Origin: Acidobacteriota bacterium
GTDB lineage: Bacteria > Acidobacteriota > Terriglobia > Versatilivoradales > Versatilivoraceae
Assembly (NCBI GenBank): GCA_028875135.1
Contig: JAPPFQ010000668.1
Location: 1 to 9,989, forward strand
Direction of reading: 5' to 3'
Length of the DNA: 9,989 bases
Part shown: piece by piece, positions 6,927-9,989 of the stretch
Position numbering within the stretch: the stretch's first letter is position 1
How the letters are laid out: every line of letters starts with the position of its first letter
Notes under the pieces: generated by a model
Told to the model about the DNA's origin: nothing
Databases searched by the model: none
Seen by the model: only the letters and a program-made list of their open reading frames with translations
Program-made: the position numbers and the translations under genes

Positions 6927-7391
6927 CTATTTGAGTACACTCATTAGTTCCGCGCCGCAACGGAGCAACTCAATTTTCCCGTTCTTTCCTCGCAGGGTGA
7001 TCTTTTTGCGACGAAGATCGACAAAATCCTTCTTTCGGGCACCCTTCCCATGGGCCAGAACCGGAACAAGCCGGAATGAGCTTTCCTGAGGGAGCCATTC
7101 ATTAGCTATCCGACTGCCCTCTTGAAGCTGTTTTGCAACGTCGTCCACCTTGAAACCTCCTCCCTTCAATTCAATTGGCGCCACCCAGGCAGTGCTGTCT
7201 GTCTCCCCGACAAACAGGAAATCGCAACGCTTCCGATTTGAGGGAAGCCTTAGCGCGTCACAATCCAGATCCACGATAAGGGGTTGTGCCGGCACGCCGT
7301 TCAGCAAAACGGAACAAGTTCCTTTCTTGCAATTGTTGGTGTGGCAGTCGGGGTCAACTCTTTGAGCAACCGACGCAACCAATGCAGCCAT
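6927..7391 (-). CDS. Small PD-(D/E)XK nuclease-like protein
   Basis: Protein of 154 residues that I cannot name. Its core reads RCDFLFV (55-61), then after a loop APIELKGG (71-78), then DDVAKQLQEG (83-92). Asp57, Glu74 and Lys76 with a following helix containing Gln88 fit the PD-(D/E)XK nuclease layout, suggesting a metal-dependent DNA or RNA nuclease. This is motif-level inference. The N-terminus holds a cysteine cluster, DCHTNNCKKGTC (Cys16, Cys21, Cys26), with Cys44 and Cys56 nearby, which could bind zinc. The C-terminal third is very basic (GARKKDF, LRRKK, LRGKNGK), as expected for nucleic-acid contact. ATG 7391 shares one base with the TAA stop of the upstream ATPase gene (TAATG), so translation is probably coupled and the two proteins likely act together. 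Base composition is lower in GC than the window's flanks. Confidence 0.6.
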   Translation of the reverse strand: MAALVASVAQRVDPDCHTNNCKKGTCSVLLNGVPAQPLIVDLDCDALRLPSNRKRCDFLFVGETDSTAWVAPIELKGGGFKVDDVAKQLQEGSRIANEWLPQESSFRLVPVLAHGKGARKKDFVDLRRKKITLRGKNGKIELLRCGAELMSVLK

Positions 7392-8929
7392 TAGCTGCCG
7401 CCTTCTTGCATCCGGTTGAAGATCTTGGCGCCCTCGTTGTAGAGCACTTCGCTAACTTTTTCGAATCCAGATGGATATAGGCCGGTCTCGCGGTCCAGTT
7501 TGACCTCCTTCACCGTAGAGCCCTTGGGCCGTTTAGTTGCCTCGAATAGCCACACGCCGAGTTCATCCGGGCGGAGAGAAAAATCTTCATCAATGACACC
7601 CTTCCGATTGTTCTTTGGCAGTCCCGAGAGGGTAACTAGATTTCCTATCTGTTCCAGGAACCATTCGCTGTGAGTGGTCATGACTATGCGCACCCCGTTG
7701 CGGACTGCCCGGGCCAGTTCACGGGCGAAGGCGGTCTGCATGGCGGGGTGCAGATGAGATTCCGGCTCCTCGATGATGAGCAGGTCGTCGGATCGCACGA
7801 CGTGCCTCAGATAAAGGACGATCGGGGCCAGTTCGGAGACCATGGAGGACGCTCGCATAAGTGGTAGATCTTTTTTCCAGTCTTTCGGTCGATAGGTGAA
7901 GGTAGGGTAGCCGGTTACAGCACGGTCCACCCGGACCTGACCCATAAGGATATTGGTCTCCAGATAGCCTGCAAGCTCACGGGAGGTCTTGTGTCGAGAG
8001 CGAACTCGTGCTGAACTCATTTCGACCAACTGTTCCAGAAAATCCGCCAATACACCCGACAGCATTGGAACATCCAGGGGACGACGTAACCCTGCGGTCG
8101 CGGCCTTCTGGATGAGCGTGCTCACCACCACCTGATGGCTGTGCATGACGCCGGTCCGATCAGCCGGCAAGTAGTAGGCATCCTGGTATATTGGATCGAC
8201 CAGAGATCGAAACAGCATCTGTGTCAGGGATTCAAGCAGGAACTGAAGATCCTGGGGTTTGGTGACCCCGAGGGTCGTGAACCGCCGCAGCCACTCATTC
8301 CGCTCGTCCAAACTTCCGGGAAATCCAATTTCAAGAGGCTCGATGTCAGAGATGTGCCCGGAGAATCGGCACTCCCCCTTGCCGAACTCGAGTTGGTAGC
8401 GAATCCTTCCGGCATCGTCTTGGGGAACGCCAAAGCCAATTTGCGAGGCAGTGGCTGAACCGTAGCGTCGAACCAGTTCGGCTGATTTTTCGACCCCAAA
8501 GCACCGCTCTATTTGCTTTTCCAAATTACGCCCGAGACTCTTGACCTGCTCTAGAGAGGAACGCATGTAAGAAGCCACCTCGCTCGGCAAAGCTGGGAGC
8601 GGTTCCGTTCCCGCTGCCAACGCTTTCACCAACCAGTCATGTAGACCTCTTCGGACCTCTTTTTCGTTTGCCGCAGATCCCAGCTCTGTTGGGTCAATCC
8701 TCCAACCCAGGCGATGCGAAAACCACCCTTTATGGGTGAGGGTCAGCCCACCCAAACACCGATGAAGGGCATAGATCAAGATTGCCAGATAGGACTTGCC
8801 TGTATTGCTGGGGCCAACGAACACCGTAAGCGGGCGTAGGTCCACGCTTGCCTGGACGATCGGACCGAAATTGCTTACATCAAGACTGTAGTTGCCCTTA
8901 CGAAATTCATTTACTTTCTGATTGTCCAT
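7391..8929 (-). CDS. AAA/ABC-type ATPase, OLD/AriA-like, without nuclease domain
   Basis: P-loop ATPase of the ABC/SMC-like AAA_15/AAA_21 group. From ATG 8929 it has 512 residues; numbers here use the longer 520-residue frame from GTG 8953. Walker A is GPSNTGKS (47-54). A long, mainly helical insertion follows (about 70-350). An ABC-signature-like segment, SSMVSELAP, is at 369-377, Walker B is DLLIIEEP (390-397), the D-loop region ESHLHPAMQ follows, and the switch histidine lies in TTHSEW (426-431). The C-terminal tail resembles the end of DUF3696-type ATPases; there is no TOPRIM domain as in OLD nucleases. Related ATPases act in Septu, Gabija, PARIS and retron systems, sensing infection and controlling a nuclease. 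The nuclease-like gene overlaps its stop, so the pair is probably a defence or DNA-processing module. I prefer ATG 8929 over GTG 8953 because a -10-like element lies only 12 bases before the GTG. Confidence 0.8.
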   Translation of the reverse strand: MDNQKVNEFRKGNYSLDVSNFGPIVQASVDLRPLTVFVGPSNTGKSYLAILIYALHRCLGGLTLTHKGWFSHRLGWRIDPTELGSAANEKEVRRGLHDWLVKALAAGTEPLPALPSEVASYMRSSLEQVKSLGRNLEKQIERCFGVEKSAELVRRYGSATASQIGFGVPQDDAGRIRYQLEFGKGECRFSGHISDIEPLEIGFPGSLDERNEWLRRFTTLGVTKPQDLQFLLESLTQMLFRSLVDPIYQDAYYLPADRTGVMHSHQVVVSTLIQKAATAGLRRPLDVPMLSGVLADFLEQLVEMSSARVRSRHKTSRELAGYLETNILMGQVRVDRAVTGYPTFTYRPKDWKKDLPLMRASSMVSELAPIVLYLRHVVRSDDLLIIEEPESHLHPAMQTAFARELARAVRNGVRIVMTTHSEWFLEQIGNLVTLSGLPKNNRKGVIDEDFSLRPDELGVWLFEATKRPKGSTVKEVKLDRETGLYPSGFEKVSEVLYNEGAKIFNRMQEGGS

Positions 8930-8959
8930 CGGTATTCCCAAGGTCTCCAGCACTCACTT

Positions 8960-8976
8960 GGAACAGTATATATTCC
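8960..8976 (-). promoter_or_regulatory. Possible promoter/operator before the ATPase operon
   Basis: On the minus strand this reads GGAATATATACTGTTCC, an imperfect palindrome with 4-bp outer arms. It includes TATACT, a close match to a -10 box, at 8970-8965. I find no good -35 at the right spacing, so this could be an activator-dependent or regulated promoter. If used, transcription would begin only a few bases before the GTG at 8953, which favours the ATG at 8929. It is the AT-richest spot nearby. Confidence 0.35.
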
Positions 8977-9013
8977 CCAGCTTGAATCCTGTATCCGGCA
9001 ACGCGGTCAGAGA

Positions 9014-9029
9014 CTCGGATCCGACCGAG
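9014..9029 (-). terminator. Weak hairpin just after asd
   Basis: CTCGG and CCGAG form a 5-bp stem with a 6-base loop a few bases beyond the asd stop codon. No T-run follows on the minus strand, so it is at best a weak attenuator or 3'-end structure between asd and the ATPase gene. Confidence 0.2.
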
Positions 9030-9033
9030 GATA

Positions 9034-9989
9034 CTATCCCTTTCCTTCCAGCATCCCCTGCGTCCGGAGAAGCTCCGCGTTGAGGATGGCGGCTCCCGCC
9101 GCCCCTCGAATGGTGTTGTGTCCCAGCAGGTCGAACTTGTAATCCAGGACGGGGCAGGGGCGAATGCGTCCCACCACCGTCGCCATTCCCTTTTCCAGGG
9201 TTCGGTCCAGTCGGGGCTGGGGGCGGTCCGGCTCTTCCAGGCAGACCACCGGCCTGCCGGGCGCGCTCGGCAGGTTCAACTCCTGGGGGAGGGATCGGAA
9301 TGAGGCCAGTGTCTCCACAAGCTCATCGAGGGACGGAAGCAGCCGGAAGCTTGCCGAGACCGCCTCCAGGTGTCCGTCCTGAACATTCACCCGGTGGCAC
9401 TGGGCGCTGATTCCGATCTCCGCCCCCTCGACCTTGCCGTCTTTCAACTGTCCCAGGATCTTCAAGGGTTCGGTCTCCACCTTCTCCTCTTCTCCCTCAA
9501 TGTAGGGCAGCACGTTGTCGGCAACGTCCAGACCGGCCACTCCGGGATAGCCGGCGCCCGAAAGTGCCTGCATGGTCACCACGCTGACCTTCTCCAGACC
9601 GAAGGCCCGGTGCAATGGGGCCAGCGCCAGAACCAGGGCGATGGTGGTGCAGTTGGGGTTGGTGACGATAAATCCCGGGGACTGCCTGCGCTTTTGCTGC
9701 AGTGGAATCAGGTCCAGATGGCCGGGGTTGATCTCGGGGACCAGCAGCGGGACGTCCTCCTCCATTCGGTGGTTTCTGGAGTTGCTGACCACCGGATAGC
9801 CGGCCCGGGCAAATTCGCTTTCCACCTCGCCGGCAATCGAGGAGGGAAGGCCGGAAAAGACGAAATCCACTTTCAGCCCGGAGCGGCAGGGACTGAGGAC
9901 TCGGTCTCTGACGTACTCCGGCATGGGCTCCGGGACTTTCCAGGAGCAGGCCCGGTGATAGGGCTTGCCCACTGAGCGCCCTGAAGCCG
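9034..9989 (-). CDS. asd: Aspartate-semialdehyde dehydrogenase (N-terminus cut off)
   Basis: Asd reduces L-aspartyl-4-phosphate to aspartate semialdehyde with NADPH, the branch-point step to lysine, threonine, methionine and diaminopimelate. The frame stays open to the window edge, reading ASGRSVGKPYHRACSW, so the N-terminal NADPH-binding Rossmann part (about 35-40 residues) lies outside; the GTG at 9972 is not the true start. Counting from that GTG, the active-site cysteine is Cys108 in VTNPNCTT, followed by QALSGAGYPG (135-144). The catalytic histidine is His201 in HRVNVQDGH. The motif pattern is that of the archaeal/fungal-type enzyme (as in Methanocaldococcus and Candida), also found in several bacterial phyla. 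The C-terminus HNTIRGAAGAAILNAELL is typical. It is the first gene of the minus-strand cluster seen here. Confidence 0.92.
   Translation of the reverse strand, partial: ASGRSVGKPYHRACSWKVPEPMPEYVRDRVLSPCRSGLKVDFVFSGLPSSIAGEVESEFARAGYPVVSNSRNHRMEEDVPLLVPEINPGHLDLIPLQQKRRQSPGFIVTNPNCTTIALVLALAPLHRAFGLEKVSVVTMQALSGAGYPGVAGLDVADNVLPYIEGEEEKVETEPLKILGQLKDGKVEGAEIGISAQCHRVNVQDGHLEAVSASFRLLPSLDELVETLASFRSLPQELNLPSAPGRPVVCLEEPDRPQPRLDRTLEKGMATVVGRIRPCPVLDYKFDLLGHNTIRGAAGAAILNAELLRTQGMLEGKG

Noticed and set aside
1..9989. CRISPR array, tRNA, rRNA, insertion sequence or integrase
   Set aside because: I saw no spaced direct repeats, no tRNA-like cloverleaf, no rRNA-like sequence and no transposase or integrase motifs. 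A computed scan (tRNAscan, CRISPRCasFinder, ISfinder) would be more decisive.

Overview
This is a GC-rich bacterial window, around two thirds G+C in most genes and lower in one island. The gene set fits a free-living bacterium with a metagenome-style contig. It holds predicted exported glycoside-hydrolase-like proteins (one Tat, one lipoprotein), a cytosolic GAF-GGDEF protein, MazG, a CysO-type sulfur carrier and an archaeal/fungal-type aspartate-semialdehyde dehydrogenase. Acidobacteriota or a related phylum is my best guess, but nothing here proves it.

Left half, plus strand (356-5899): four closely packed genes that look like one transcription unit. Two are neighbouring paralogous glycoside-hydrolase-like TIM-barrel proteins, the first a predicted lipoprotein and the second a predicted Tat substrate. 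Next comes a GAF-GGDEF diguanylate cyclase, whose TGA stop is directly followed by the ATG of mazG (nucleoside triphosphate pyrophosphohydrolase). Bases 1-80 are an abnormal run of G and C homopolymers, and 81-355 carry no gene that I can support.

Right half, minus strand (read from 9989 down to 5983): asd (N-terminus cut off by the window edge), an AAA/ABC-type ATPase, a small PD-(D/E)XK nuclease-like protein overlapping it by one base, a small protein built from two copies of one module, and a CysO/MoaD-like ubiquitin-fold sulfur carrier ending in Gly-Gly. This cluster converges on mazG at about 5900-5982.

The most interesting part is 6345-8953. The ATPase, the nuclease-like protein and the duplicated protein sit in a stretch of lower GC between two amino-acid/sulfur metabolism genes. 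The layout resembles a two- or three-gene anti-phage system: an ATPase of the OLD/AriA type without a TOPRIM domain, with a separate small nuclease. I cannot match it to a named system, and the defence role is inferred.
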